NCBI GenBank assembly: GCA_024695935.1
Contig: JAILHH010000002.1
Span: 1-62,751 of the forward strand
Direction of reading: 5' to 3'
From: Acetatifactor sp.
Lineage (GTDB): Bacteria; Bacillota; Clostridia; Lachnospirales; Lachnospiraceae
Length of the DNA stretch: 62,751 bases
Part shown: one piece after another, positions 27,129-37,300 of the stretch
Numbering within the stretch: the first letter of the stretch is position 1
Layout: every line of letters starts with the position of its first letter
Made by a program: the position numbers and the translations under genes
Notes under the pieces: generated by a model
The model's input: the letters and a program-made list of their open reading frames with translations, nothing else
Databases searched by the model: none
What the model was told of the DNA's origin: nothing

Positions 27129-29861
27129 TTATTCCAGACATTCTTTTAATGTTTTTATCAGCATATTTATATTTATTGGCTTGGACAGATGAGCATTCAT
27201 GCCCACAGCCTTTGATTTTTCCTTGTCCGTGTCAAAGGCATTTGCCGTCATGGCAATGATGGGAATATTGGCAAGTTCTTTGTCCTTAAGGCTTCTGATG
27301 ATCTCCGTCGCCTTATATCCGTCCATGTAAGGCATCTGGATATCCATGAGGATAAAATCATAATAACCCGGTTCTGATTTATATACCATCTCAGTCGCAA
27401 GGGCTCCGTCATCCGCTTCCTCAACGATAAGTCCCTGGTCCTTTAACAGATCGCAGGCTATCTCTCTGTTTAACTCATTATCCTCAACCAACAACACCCT
27501 CCTGCCAAAGAGTGAAATGCCATCCAGATTTTTGTCTGTACTCTTGTCCCGCTGTCTGTCCTTTCTGCCACTGTTTAATCTGAATTCAAAATTGATGGTC
27601 ACTTTGGTTCCGTATCCAAGTTCCGACTCGATGTCCAAAGTTCCACCCATCATCTCCACCAGATTCTTTGTGATACTCATTCCAAGACCTGTTCCCTGAA
27701 TGCCGCTGACAGTGGAATTTCTCTCTCTGGAAAAGGCTTCGAATATATGATTTACAAACTCCTTTGACATTCCGATGCCATTGTCTTCAACAATAAATTT
27801 ATAGGAGCCGTAACCGTCTCTGGGCGTGTGATTTTCATACAGATAAAGCGTCACCTTTCCGCCGGGCTTGGTATATTTTACACCGTTACTCAAAACATTT
27901 AAGATAACCTGCTCCACATGGAGGATATCCGCATAAATGTTGGTATGTGAGATCTTTCCCATTTCCATGGAAAGAGCGATATTGTTCTCTGTGGCAGCTC
28001 CCTTGGCAATGGTCATGACACGCTTTGCAATGTCCTTTATATTGCATGCGCTCTCATCGATTATGACCTTGCCGCTCTCGATCCTGGACATATCCAGCAC
28101 ATCATTTATGAGCTTTAACAGATGATTTCCTGATACCTCAATCTTTTCAAGGCAATCAGCCACTCTCTCTGTATCATCCACATACTTTCTGGCCATGGAT
28201 GTAAATCCCAAAATAGCATTCATGGGGGTGCGGATATCATGGCTCATGTTAAAGAGGAATGTGGTCTTTGCCTCATTTGCCGCCTGGGCATCGTTTCTGG
28301 CCTTTTCAAGGAGCCTAACCTGTTCCATCTCCTTGCGCATGATGGCGTCAACATTTTGAACGGCAAATATGAAGCGCATGCCGTTTTCACCATCCGCGAT
28401 CCTGAGGAATTTTCCCTGACAGAACTTTATAACACCGTGGAAAGTCTTTCTGTAATCAAAGGTAAATTCGTTTTCAGCCTCCAGTTTCTTTAATATATTC
28501 TCTTTTTGAACCGTCCGCTCAAAAAGCTCGCAGTCATCTTTATATATATGCGTGGTGTCCTGATCCAGGATATGTGCATAGAAATTAAGCTTCTCGTACT
28601 TAGTGACTCTTCCGTCCATATCTTCGTTGTTTAAACGTACCGGGCTGAAATGTCCTGTGGTCGCATCCACCACGATGACAGACTCATAATCGGAAGCCAG
28701 AATATTTATGAGATTTAAGTTTCTCTTTCTCTCATCCTCTTTTTTTACCACTTTTGTGATGTCATACATAATGGTAAGAGCCAGGATATCCCCGTTTTTT
28801 CTGTCCTTGGAAAGCAAAAACATCTGACGATAACACTTGTCCTTGCCATCGTCGTCCTTGCTCCAGAAAGTCACTTCCTTTACGGTGTCATTTTTTTCAA
28901 AGGATTTTATCAAGTTTTCCCTGCTGACACTCTTTAAAAACTCCCCGTCCGGATTTATGACCATGTGATCGTTCCACCATTTGATAAATTCGGAATATTT
29001 ATATGGTTTTTTAAGCCCCGGAATATCCAAAACCTTTTGGGGCGAATCCGCATTTCCGGTATACTCATACACATCCCCCTTTATCAGATCCCTGGAGAGA
29101 TTGAGTTCAAAATGTCCTGTGGAATCCGCATCGATGGCGCTTCGATAAATCTCTTCCTTTTGCTCATGATCGACCTTTATCAGATACTCATATTCCTTTG
29201 TGATATTAAAAGTAAATATAAGTACCGCGCCGGCCATAAAACCGATGGAGATAAAGGGAAGCTCCAAAAATCTGAGAGACAGACATGTGCATACAATGGG
29301 GAAAATGGCGAAAGCAAATACAGTTTTTAACCTGTCCTTTCTGTACTCATCCCTCTCCCTGTAATAACGATACACCGTCACAACAGCGGAAAAAACATAA
29401 GCAGAAAGCTCCATCCCTATGAGCAGTGGGAAATGCCTGCCCACCGTATACTCACCATCTTTGATTGTAAAAATATTCTGGGTAAAGATATTGAAGATCA
29501 AAGCAGTGACCTGGGCTCCCAGGATCGCATACTTTGCAGATACCGTGATGATCGAATGCTCGTATTTTTCACCGAGATAATGAAGGGTGTATGCCACCCA
29601 GAAAAACGAAGTTAAACAAGCAGAAAAATGCAGGATAAAGGAAGACAGATAAGCAAAAGTCACCGTGCATGTCATGCCGCCTTTCATAAACATGCCCCAG
29701 ATTGCATCCCATACAGCAAAAAACAGTGCAAAACTAAGGAGTCTGTCGAACTTGATATCCCGATTCTCCTTTTCTTTTTCAAGGAGATACATTCCTCTCT
29801 TTATTATGAATATAAGGCTGGCGCAGATAACCGCTCCGCTGACATAAGACGTTGCAACCAT
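27129..29861 (-). CDS. Hybrid sensor histidine kinase with 7-helix membrane sensor and receiver
   Basis: About 910 residues. Seven or so hydrophobic helices fill the first 230 residues, followed by two PAS-like regions (about 235-375 and 390-515). A coiled coil leads to the HisKA box FLFNMSHDIRTPMNAILGF, with the phosphorylated His near residue 541. The HATPase has its N box (LNVLSNGVKYTKPGG) and G boxes (VEDNGIGMS; GTGLGMSITKNLV). A receiver domain follows with the phospho-Asp in DFILMDIQMPYMDGY. The ATG at 29859-29861 has AGGGG 8 bases upstream; a TTG 21 bases earlier is less likely. No partner regulator is adjacent; the signal is unknown. Confidence 0.9.
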   Translation of the reverse strand: MVATSYVSGAVICASLIFIIKRGMYLLEKEKENRDIKFDRLLSFALFFAVWDAIWGMFMKGGMTCTVTFAYLSSFILHFSACLTSFFWVAYTLHYLGEKYEHSIITVSAKYAILGAQVTALIFNIFTQNIFTIKDGEYTVGRHFPLLIGMELSAYVFSAVVTVYRYYRERDEYRKDRLKTVFAFAIFPIVCTCLSLRFLELPFISIGFMAGAVLIFTFNITKEYEYLIKVDHEQKEEIYRSAIDADSTGHFELNLSRDLIKGDVYEYTGNADSPQKVLDIPGLKKPYKYSEFIKWWNDHMVINPDGEFLKSVSRENLIKSFEKNDTVKEVTFWSKDDDGKDKCYRQMFLLSKDRKNGDILALTIMYDITKVVKKEDERKRNLNLINILASDYESVIVVDATTGHFSPVRLNNEDMDGRVTKYEKLNFYAHILDQDTTHIYKDDCELFERTVQKENILKKLEAENEFTFDYRKTFHGVIKFCQGKFLRIADGENGMRFIFAVQNVDAIMRKEMEQVRLLEKARNDAQAANEAKTTFLFNMSHDIRTPMNAILGFTSMARKYVDDTERVADCLEKIEVSGNHLLKLINDVLDMSRIESGKVIIDESACNIKDIAKRVMTIAKGAATENNIALSMEMGKISHTNIYADILHVEQVILNVLSNGVKYTKPGGKVTLYLYENHTPRDGYGSYKFIVEDNGIGMSKEFVNHIFEAFSRERNSTVSGIQGTGLGMSITKNLVEMMGGTLDIESELGYGTKVTINFEFRLNSGRKDRQRDKSTDKNLDGISLFGRRVLLVEDNELNREIACDLLKDQGLIVEEADDGALATEMVYKSEPGYYDFILMDIQMPYMDGYKATEIIRSLKDKELANIPIIAMTANAFDTDKEKSKAVGMNAHLSKPININMLIKTLKECLE

Positions 29862-29974
29862 TTGTATAACCCCTATTTCCAAACTATAAGCGATGTGTAG
29901 TACTATTTTATCACCAATATATTCTAAATTCCATTCATTTTTGTAAAAAAATTACACATATAGGGCAAAAGAAT

Positions 29975-30008
29975 TCCGGTTTCTGAAAACTTCTTTTCAG
30001 AAACCGGA
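29975..30008 (-). terminator. Terminator-like perfect hairpin after the GH16 gene
   Basis: TCCGGTTTCTGAAAA (29975-29989) pairs perfectly with TTTTCAGAAACCGGA (29994-30008) around a 4-base loop. It lies about 76 bases past the glucanase stop. The following run is A/T-mixed, so it is a probable rather than certain terminator. Confidence 0.6.
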
Positions 30009-30084
30009 TTCCCCATCTTATTAGTATTTCAATATTCAGTTTTTAATATATTGAAGTAAACGTATGGTCAGTCACCCGTAAGAC

Positions 30085-31662
30085 TTAGTTAACCATTACG
30101 AATCTCCACTGCTGGTTAGCCTGACCCTGATAGGTCCACTGCTGTACATTTCCGCCGCTTGATGTAGACCATTCAGCCACGTCAAGACCCTTGCCGGAAT
30201 ACTTGTTGATGATGGAGCTGTAACCATCACCTAAATCGGTGATCCACCATCTCTGGTTGTCTGTATTGTTGTTATCCCAAATGATGAGATTTCCACCGTC
30301 TGCGGTTGACCATCCACCCATATCAAGGGCTTTGCCGTGAAGAACGGAAGTGATCACAAATGAAGAATCAGAATTCATGGTAACCTCAAATATCTGAGCA
30401 TTTGTGCCATTGTTCTCCCACTGCTGAACATTGGTTCCGCTGGCAAGATTTGCACCTGCAACATCAAGGCACAGACCGCTGTGACGGCTGAAGATCCTGT
30501 ATCTTGCTTTTTCAACTACGATGCTTGAAACTCTGTCGTTCCAGTCCGAGCCGATCCAGGAAGTATTGCCTGTGATAACCTTTGTGGCACCGGAGAAATT
30601 ATCATCAGCATACAGTGTAACCTTGTAACCGAAAGGAACCTTGATGGATGAGAGATCATCGTTTCTGAATCCCTTTGCGACAAGTGATGACAGATTGTAT
30701 CTGCCAAGTCCGAGTGAAGCGCTTCTGCCACCGAAGTTGATATCCTGATAGATATAGATATCTCCGCTTGCGGTGTTGTTACCTGAACCTGATCCGCCAT
30801 TATTTCCCGAGCCGTTATCAGGTCTGGGTGTATTTGAATGATAATTTAAATTATCCTGATATACACGAATATAATCAACCTTCATGGTCTTGGGGAACAT
30901 ATTGTTGTCAATATTGAATCCCGGCCAGTTGCCACCTACAGCAACATTTAACAGAAAGAACATACCGTTGTGGAATTCCTCTGTGTTTCCGGCATTTCCA
31001 CCGATGTAGATCTCGTGATACTTCACACCGTCCACATACATTCTGATGTACTGATCATCCCAGTCCATCACATAATTGTGGAACTGAGTGATGTCAAAGT
31101 ATGCGGATGAGTTACCGTACTCCGCATGTCCGTTGGAATCCCAGTGACATGTTCCATATACCCTGTTCTCAGCATTGATAGCTTCGATGATATCGATCTC
31201 GCCGCATTTGGGCCATCCCTGAGAACCGATATTCTGTCCCAGGCACCAGAATGCGGGCCAGATGCCGCTTCCCGAAGGAAGAGCAATCCTTGCTTCCACA
31301 TGACCATAGGTGAAATAGAATTTGTCCTGTGTCTTTAATCTGGCAGAAGTGTAATTATAGCCATTGTAATTCTCTTTTCTGGCTGTAATGGTGAGAACAC
31401 CGTTTTCTACGGATACGTTGGAATTTCTGTCAGTGTAATACTCTAACTCGTTATTACCCCAACCGCCTGATCCGTTGCCGATCTCTGCCGTCCACTTGTT
31501 GGTGTCCAAGCTATTGCCATCAAACTCGTCACTCCATACAAGTGTTGAAGAACTTGTGGCTGCGTGACTGGTGAAGCTACCTACCCCCATAGGTGCCAAC
31601 ACTGCGCAGGCGCACATAGCAACTGCGCTAACAGCCGCTACTACTTTGTTTCTTAACCCCAT
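30085..31662 (-). CDS. Secreted GH16 beta-glucanase with crystallin-like and ricin-type domains
   Basis: A 525-residue extracellular enzyme. The signal peptide ends near residue 35 (SFTSHAA). The GH16 domain (about 40-275) has the catalytic GEIDIIE motif (Glu155, Asp157, Glu160), so it should cut beta-1,3/1,4-glucans (laminarinase/lichenase type). A Gly/Asn/Ser linker (about 283-300) precedes a beta-gamma-crystallin-like module (IYIYQDINFGGRSASL; TLYADDNFSGATKVI). A ricin-B/CBM13-like trefoil follows (about 390-525, with repeated QQW and NQRW motifs), likely for carbohydrate binding. An AAAGGAGG ribosome site is present. It stands alone as a transcription unit. Confidence 0.93.
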   Translation of the reverse strand: MGLRNKVVAAVSAVAMCACAVLAPMGVGSFTSHAATSSSTLVWSDEFDGNSLDTNKWTAEIGNGSGGWGNNELEYYTDRNSNVSVENGVLTITARKENYNGYNYTSARLKTQDKFYFTYGHVEARIALPSGSGIWPAFWCLGQNIGSQGWPKCGEIDIIEAINAENRVYGTCHWDSNGHAEYGNSSAYFDITQFHNYVMDWDDQYIRMYVDGVKYHEIYIGGNAGNTEEFHNGMFFLLNVAVGGNWPGFNIDNNMFPKTMKVDYIRVYQDNLNYHSNTPRPDNGSGNNGGSGSGNNTASGDIYIYQDINFGGRSASLGLGRYNLSSLVAKGFRNDDLSSIKVPFGYKVTLYADDNFSGATKVITGNTSWIGSDWNDRVSSIVVEKARYRIFSRHSGLCLDVAGANLASGTNVQQWENNGTNAQIFEVTMNSDSSFVITSVLHGKALDMGGWSTADGGNLIIWDNNNTDNQRWWITDLGDGYSSIINKYSGKGLDVAEWSTSSGGNVQQWTYQGQANQQWRFVMVN

Positions 31663-31917
31663 GTAAAGAAACCTCCTTTATAGATTTACCACTTTCATGG
31701 CAGCCGGTTTCCCCGACAAAAAGAATTCTACTATCCATTGGTCACTTTAGCAATGAAATCAAGTGTTATTAAATAATATTTGTAAAAACTGCACAAGTTT
31801 GGTATGGGTGAATTTGGAGGCTAGTGATAATTAGGGGGGGACTCTTCAGTGTTTTTTCTTTACTATTCTTCTGGTTCTGCGGATTCAGCGGATCTTTAGA
31901 CTATTATTTGCAATGAT

Positions 31918-32181
31918 TGCGGATAAGACCTCTTTCGCCCACCTATCTTATCCGCATTTCCCTCTCAAACACCTCATTGCTCGGCTCTATTTTGCGGATA
32001 AGACCTCCTTCACCCACCTATCTTATCCGCATTTCCCTCTCTAACACACCCTTACTCGGCTCTATTTTGCGGATAAGACCTCCTTCACCCACCTATCTTA
32101 TCCGCACTTCCCTCTCAAACACCTCATTCCTCGGCTCTGTTTTGCGGATAAGACCTCTCTCGTCCCACTATCTTATCCGCA
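31918..32181. repeat. TGCGGATAAGA / TCTTATCCGCA periodic hairpin array
   Basis: Four units begin at 31918, 31993, 32068 and 32143, an exact 75-base period. Each has an 11-bp inverted pair around 15-16 pyrimidine-rich bases, then a roughly conserved 38-base linker. Because 75 is a multiple of three, an open frame with a 25-residue repeat runs through it. There is no ribosome site, and the pattern fits DNA/RNA structure better than a protein. It lies in the 890-base gap between the GH16 gene and the rubredoxin gene. Confidence 0.85.
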
Positions 32182-32211
32182 TTTCCGGCCATGGCACGCT
32201 AGAGGCATATC

Positions 32212-32380
32212 TAGTCGGTTCCACTTTCCGACTATGAAGGCTACGATAACATAGACAGTCGGTAAAATATTAGTTCTGGCAGCGCTTCCTTGATGAAATC
32301 ACCGACTATCCCTGCAGTTGCCCAGGAGTTGGTCGGTATCCGGATACCGACTGATTTATCGAAGTTTAGGACTTCGTCGG
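32212..32380. repeat. AGTCGGT / ACCGACT inverted-repeat cluster
   Basis: TAGTCGG-9-CCGACTA (32212-32234); AGTCGGT (32257-32263) with ACCGACT (32301-32307); a perfect 20-bp palindrome centred at 32341/32342 (GTCGGTATCC/GGATACCGAC); and CCGAC...GTCGG (32347-32380) enclosing CGAAGT-ttagg-ACTTCG (32360-32376). Unlike the neighbouring arrays, spacing is irregular. Confidence 0.7.
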
Positions 32381-32406
32381 TTAATGGTGGTGTATCACAC
32401 AAAAAT

Positions 32407-32440
32407 GGTCCAAAAAAAATTCCCCAAAACGAATTGGACC
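32407..32440. other. GGTCCAA...TTGGACC inverted repeat
   Basis: GGTCCAA (32407-32413) and TTGGACC (32434-32440) form a 7-bp stem around 20 A-rich bases, just downstream of the rubredoxin gene's terminator. Role unknown. Confidence 0.4.
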
Positions 32441-32452
32441 GAAAAAAACGAT

Positions 32453-32482
32453 AAAAGGCACAGAGCCTAAGCCCTGTGCCTT
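32453..32482 (-). terminator. Terminator after the flavoredoxin-rubredoxin gene
   Basis: AAGGCACAG (32455-32463) pairs with CTGTGCCTT (32474-32482), and GC/GC pairs extend the stem to a 4-base loop. On the minus strand it is followed by TTTATCGTTTTTTT. Confidence 0.75.
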
Positions 32483-32550
32483 GAATATTGCGTCTTAAAT
32501 AATCTGCTTCGAATTCTACGCCTTAAATTCTGCGCTTTAATCACAATTTA

Positions 32551-33174
32551 TTATTTTACAACCTTCTCAAAATCAGATGCGGGGTGCTTGCAGATAGGAC
32601 AGATGAAATCCTCCGGGAGTTCCTCGCCCACATACTCATAACCGCATATCCTGCATCTCCATACAGTCTGTCCGTCGGGTGTCTTACCCACTGCCTCCGG
32701 CTTTGGCTTGATATTTTCCTGATAATAGGTATATGTGGTGCTGGGTACATTTGAGAGTACATCCATGTCAGTCACATCCGCTATAAACATGGTGTGGGTT
32801 CCCAAGTCAACCATCTCCACAACCTGGCCGCAGATATATGCATTGGTTCCTGCGGTAATGATCTTTGTACCGTTTGAGGCATCCTTGCAATCGGTGTATC
32901 CCGCAAACTTGTCCACATCCCTGCCGGACTGGAATCCGAAATGCTTGAACAGATCAAAACTTGCAGCCTGGCTGATAACAGACACTGTGAACACTCCGGT
33001 GTCTTTTATCATGTCATGTGTATAGTTTGACTTGTTCACACAAACCGAGATACGATTCGGCTCGCTGGTAACCTGGATTACTGTGTTTGTGATACAGCCG
33101 TTGTCTCTTCCGTCCCTATTTGCTGTGACAACAAAGAGACCGTAACTGAGTGAATACATTGCCTTCTTATCCAT
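32551..33174 (-). CDS. Flavin reductase-like domain fused to rubredoxin
   Basis: A 207-residue redox protein. Residues 1-150 match the flavoredoxin/flavin-reductase fold that binds FMN (YSLSYGLFVVTANRDGRDNG; NRISVCVNKSNYTHDMI). Residues about 168-203 are a rubredoxin with both Fe-binding pairs, WRCRICGYEY and FICPICKHPASDFEK. The layout is that of the high-molecular-weight rubredoxin (Hrb) of acetogens, which passes electrons from NADH to flavodiiron proteins for O2 or NO detoxification. No flavodiiron gene is adjacent, so the partner is an inference. Confidence 0.92.
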   Translation of the reverse strand: MDKKAMYSLSYGLFVVTANRDGRDNGCITNTVIQVTSEPNRISVCVNKSNYTHDMIKDTGVFTVSVISQAASFDLFKHFGFQSGRDVDKFAGYTDCKDASNGTKIITAGTNAYICGQVVEMVDLGTHTMFIADVTDMDVLSNVPSTTYTYYQENIKPKPEAVGKTPDGQTVWRCRICGYEYVGEELPEDFICPICKHPASDFEKVVK

Positions 33175-33215
33175 ATGAAACCCTCCTTGAAAACTTAACG
33201 AAAATCAGTTAATTA

Positions 33216-33244
33216 ATTTTAACATTTTGTATAACAATTGGCAA
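33216..33244 (-). promoter_or_regulatory. Promoter of the flavoredoxin-rubredoxin gene
   Basis: On the minus strand TTGCCA (33239-33244), a 17-base spacer and TAAAAT (33216-33221) lie about 42 bases ahead of the ATG, which has GGAGGG. Confidence 0.6.
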
Positions 33245-33278
33245 TTTAAATCCGCTGAATAATTACTAAAGTAGCTCT

Positions 33279-33791
33279 TTATTTTCTCTCAAAGATATTA
33301 CAAAGCCCATCCTCTGAGAGTACTCCGCGCTTCAGATCATCAGGGAGTTTCCCGCATTTATCCGCAGCAAAATCCTCCTTCCAGAGGCTGCCTTCATAAT
33401 ACTCCGAAAGAATCCGCATATTATTCTCATACCGCTGATCTTCATGAGGGTCTCCTCCCTGCGGATTATCGGCAGATCGGTTTCTGCATTCATCGTACAG
33501 TTTTTCCATATTTCGGATGCGCAGGATCTGCTCGAATCTGTTCACAAAGCGGTTTTTGTTAAAAATGAGAAACGTATAAGATTCCGAATTATTCATGGAA
33601 AATGTGGCAACCGGAAATACTATCCTCTTCCATGAAACGGACTCTATATCGTCATAGGGCATGGAAAGATTCCTGAATTTCGGTGAAACAGTGACTTTTC
33701 CCGTCCCGTAAGTGACCGCTTCCCCGGATAGCACCATCCATCCTCCCAATATTCCGTGGTAACACAGACTACAGCTGAATATAGGATTCAT
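33279..33791 (-). CDS. Hypothetical protein with PH/GRAM-like N-terminus
   Basis: A 170-residue protein I do not recognise as a named family. The first ~95 residues (GGWMVLSGEAVTYGTGKVTV; MPYDDIESVSWKRIVFPVAT) resemble bacterial PH-like or GRAM beta domains. The remainder is polar and helical. Its ATG overlaps the stop of the 50-residue membrane protein (ATGA), and it is the last gene of the helicase-nudix group. Function unknown. Confidence 0.6.
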   Translation of the reverse strand: MNPIFSCSLCYHGILGGWMVLSGEAVTYGTGKVTVSPKFRNLSMPYDDIESVSWKRIVFPVATFSMNNSESYTFLIFNKNRFVNRFEQILRIRNMEKLYDECRNRSADNPQGGDPHEDQRYENNMRILSEYYEGSLWKEDFAADKCGKLPDDLKRGVLSEDGLCNIFERK

Positions 33792-33940
33792 AAATTGGTT
33801 CCCCCTTTTTCGGATTCATTTTCACTAATCGATTTGTCCTGTTGCTTCTTCTTGCGAAACCTGGCGACGATCTTGTTTATCCAAAAATCTACCACAATAT
33901 CAACAACGGTAAAAACTATCTCCAAAATAAAATCGATCAT
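33788..33940 (-). CDS. Small single-pass membrane protein
   Basis: A 50-residue protein beginning MIDFILEIVFTVVDIVVDFW, a single hydrophobic helix. A basic stretch follows (ARFRKKKQQ), then an acidic tail (SENESEKGG). The ATG at 33938-33940 has GAGGAG upstream. It overlaps the next gene by 4 bases and follows the nudix gene by 25 bases. Family unknown; coupled translation with its neighbour supports a real gene. Confidence 0.6.
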   Translation of the reverse strand: MIDFILEIVFTVVDIVVDFWINKIVARFRKKKQQDKSISENESEKGGTNL

Positions 33941-33965
33941 AGGCTCCTCACAAATAACTGTCAAA

Positions 33966-34364
33966 CTATAACCTAATCTTTTCAACCAAAATAACATCTG
34001 CCGGCAGCCAGTCGACTTCGTCGATCTCTTTTGCTGTTAACCACCTGGCCGCTTCATGCTCCTTTAAAACCAAGTCCCCGGAAACGATCTCACACCAGAA
34101 GCAATCCATGGAAAGATGGAAATTGGGATAATCATACTCTACGGTGTGAATGAGATCGCCCACGGAAATTTCCGTGTCAAGTTCCTCCATGATCTCACGC
34201 TTTAGCGCTTCCTCGGGCGTCTCGCCTTCCTCGATCTTGCCGCCCGGGAATTCCCAGCCGTCCTTGTATTCTCCATATCCTCTTTGGGTTGCAAAGATCA
34301 TGGGCTCGCCTTTTTCATTGGCCGCCTTTATGACTGCGGCTACTACACGTATGGTTTTCATCAT
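33966..34364 (-). CDS. Nudix hydrolase, MutT-like
   Basis: A 132-residue nucleoside diphosphate-linked hydrolase. The Nudix box is intact: GGKIEEGETPEEALKREIME followed by EL. Close to the MutT / CTP pyrophosphohydrolase branch (KTIRVVAAVIKA start, DLIHTVEYDYPNFHLSMDCF, LTAKEIDEVDWLPAD), which cleans oxidised or non-canonical nucleotides. It overlaps the helicase stop (ATGA), and GGAGG sits just ahead; the second ATG (34359-34361) has better spacing. Confidence 0.88.
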   Translation of the reverse strand: MMKTIRVVAAVIKAANEKGEPMIFATQRGYGEYKDGWEFPGGKIEEGETPEEALKREIMEELDTEISVGDLIHTVEYDYPNFHLSMDCFWCEIVSGDLVLKEHEAARWLTAKEIDEVDWLPADVILVEKIRL

Positions 34365-37300
34365 GCCTCCTGCTTCAGACTTATGTCCTTTGAAATATTA
34401 CTCTGCAAGTATCTTAAAAGATCATCTCTGACAGGATGGTGCATCCTCATTTTCACTTTGGAAATATCTTTCAAGACACCCTTGTTGTCTTCCTTTTTAC
34501 TGTTCACCGATTCCAGAATATCAAACTGACCCATATAATAGAAATTGTTTTCCGCATCACTTTTCTTTACCAAAAGATGCTTTCTTGGGGCAGTCAGGAC
34601 TTTTTTCATGTAAGAACTCTCGTTATTTTTTCCAATCTGAGTTTCCCATCTGAAAATCATATTATCCTCAAATGCATCAGCGTAATCAGGTTTTCCATCA
34701 ACATAATTCTTGCCTTCTTCCGCTTCCATTTTGTGATAAGTAATGAATATAAAAAGATCGTCATCTATCCTGCTCATTCCAAACATTGTAGCGGAAATGT
34801 CTTTTCCGCAGTTCATCAGAAGGCTGACATCTCTTCTTGAATACTTCTCATATAAAACAAACGGCTTTTCTTCTCCTCCGGTTCTCGCATAAATATCCTC
34901 ATATCGTTTCAAGCCTACATTGATGATATCTCTGAGCTGTATGTTGAAATCCATGCGAGTCAGGCTATTGTAAAAGTTAAAAAGCCTGTTCAGCTTGTTT
35001 CCATCTGATCTAAGAATGTCTATGTCCTTGAACTTCTGATACTCATCATTATTGAGAGTAAAATATCCCTGGAGCACTTTGACGGAATCATTTACTTCCT
35101 TATCGGTTATCACATAATTGTACTGTACTCTGAACTGCTCCTGAAGATACGGAACAGAAATACTCTCTTTTGATAACAGTTCTTTTAAGATAAACAGTTC
35201 GTTGGGACGTACTCCACTAAGTATAGTTTTAGAAAGATATTCCAAAATAAGTTTATCTCGTTCAGTCAGCCTGCTAGAATAATCTTTTTTTTCTACACTT
35301 TGCATAAACTGCCAATATGTCCTATATTCCCTGATAACAACAAGAGGGTCGATTTCGCCGTATTCATAAAAATCATATAATAATGGCTCACGTCCAAGTC
35401 TGTTTTTCAGATTTCTATAACTGTCAGCGATAATGGCTTTGATACCTTTGATCTTGTCAATTGATTTAAAGATTTTATCTTTTGCCACCTCATCGAAATG
35501 AACTGTGGAGGCTCCGGGTATCACATTGTTACCTGATATCACATATTTCCTGATCACGTCAGGATTGTAGGTTCTGTCCCCCGACAACGCAATGGGAATC
35601 ATGAAGTTGTTGGTATAATTCCCGATAAAATCAAGGATCACCACGAATTCCTTGCCCTCAGCCTTTCTGAGGCCTCGGCCGAGCTGCTGGATGAACACGA
35701 TGGGTGACTCCGTGGGGCGCAGCATAATAACCTGATTTACCTCTACGATATCAACACCTTCATTCAAAATCTCCACCGAAAAGATGTAGTCGAGAGGTTC
35801 CTTGCCATCTGCATTCTCCCCCTCGTTCATGGCAAGGCGCTCGAACGCATCCTGCCTGTTATCCTCGGAAGTACTTCCATCAAGGGCGATAGTCCTGAAA
35901 TACTTTCCCGTTTCGGGATTTATACACCTGTTAAACTTTTCGGAAAGTGCCCTGGCTTCATCGATCCTGCTGCAAAAAATAAGCCCCTTTACCCTGTCAC
36001 CGCTGTAGCCGTAATAATCCGCCTGCTCGATGATATGCCTGATACGCTCCTCCCCTGTGAGCATGTTAAAATCTTTTTCCGAAATCTTTTTAGCCTTGAT
36101 ATCACTGTCAGCGACCATGGAAACATCACTTATTCCAAAATAGTGGAACGGGCATAACAGGTCGTCCTCCATTGCCTGCTGGAGCCTGATCTCATAAGCG
36201 ATCTGATGGTCGAAACGCTCGTAAACATTTCGGCCCTCCAGATTGTCATCGCGCTTATCGGGAGTAGCCGTCATGCCCAAAAGTAATCTCGGTGTAAACC
36301 TGTCGATCACCTTTTGATATGTATCCGCCGGCACGTGGTGTGCCTCGTCAACGATAATACAATCAAATGCGTCAGCATCATATTTTTGCAGATGCTCATC
36401 ACGGGTTAGAGTCTGAACCGTAGCAAAAACAAAGTCTGCATCATAATCATGATGCCCTGCACCAACTAACCCCATCTTTGCCTTATCTGAAAATACTTTT
36501 TCAAATGACAACTTTGCCTGCCTTGCAAGCTGCCCTCTGTGAACCAGAAACAGCACACGCTTAAATCCCAGGTCTCGCATAGCAAAAGCTGAAGCGTATG
36601 TTTTTCCGGTACCGGTTGCAGAGATCAAAAGAGCACGCTTCTTTCCTGCATCCAGTATTTTCCTTAAGTTATTGATAAACGCAACCTGCATGCTGTTTGG
36701 TTTAAGTTCATACTTTTCATAGGACGGGATCACATCAAGCTTTGCGATCTGACGCTGTTTTTTGATGATTTCGTATTTTACTTTATATAATTCAATAAAA
36801 TCTTCATAAAAAAGTGCATGCTCGGAGTTCCACAGTTTCCTGTACTCGGAGAGGATTTCCTGCGCCATCTCCCCCTGCTCGGTGGATACGATTTTAGTAT
36901 TCCACTCTCTGTTGGTGGTAAGGGCAGACTTGGTCATGTTGGAACTGCCGATTATGATTCTGTAAACCTCTTCTTTTTTGAAAATATATCCCTTTGTATG
37001 AAAACCCTCTGCCGCAGCCTCCACATCATACATCTTCAAGGTAATGTTTTTTAGTTTGTGGAGCTTTTCAAGTGCCTTGGGGTCAGTGAAATTCAGGTAA
37101 TTGGTGGTGAGGATCTCTCCGGGAATTTTTTTATTTTCCAGCTCCTTAAGCGTCAACAGGAGCGGCTCGATTCCTTCAAGTGTAATGAAAGCCACGCTGA
37201 TCTGGAATTTATCGCACGACAAAAGCTCATCCTCAATGGATGAGAGCACCTTTTTTCCTTCTTTGTGATTGTTTATTACAAATTGCGGCTTGTATGCAAG

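Noticed and set aside
31690-31730. c-di-GMP-type riboswitch ahead of the GH16 gene
   Set aside because: A GGGGAAACCGGCTGCC stretch looked suggestive, but the paired stems and the conserved GEMM core are not found.
31917-32237. 106-codon plus-strand frame with a 25-residue repeat
   Set aside because: It exists because the array period (75) is a multiple of three. There is no ribosome site, and both arms of each inverted pair are conserved, which coding would not require.
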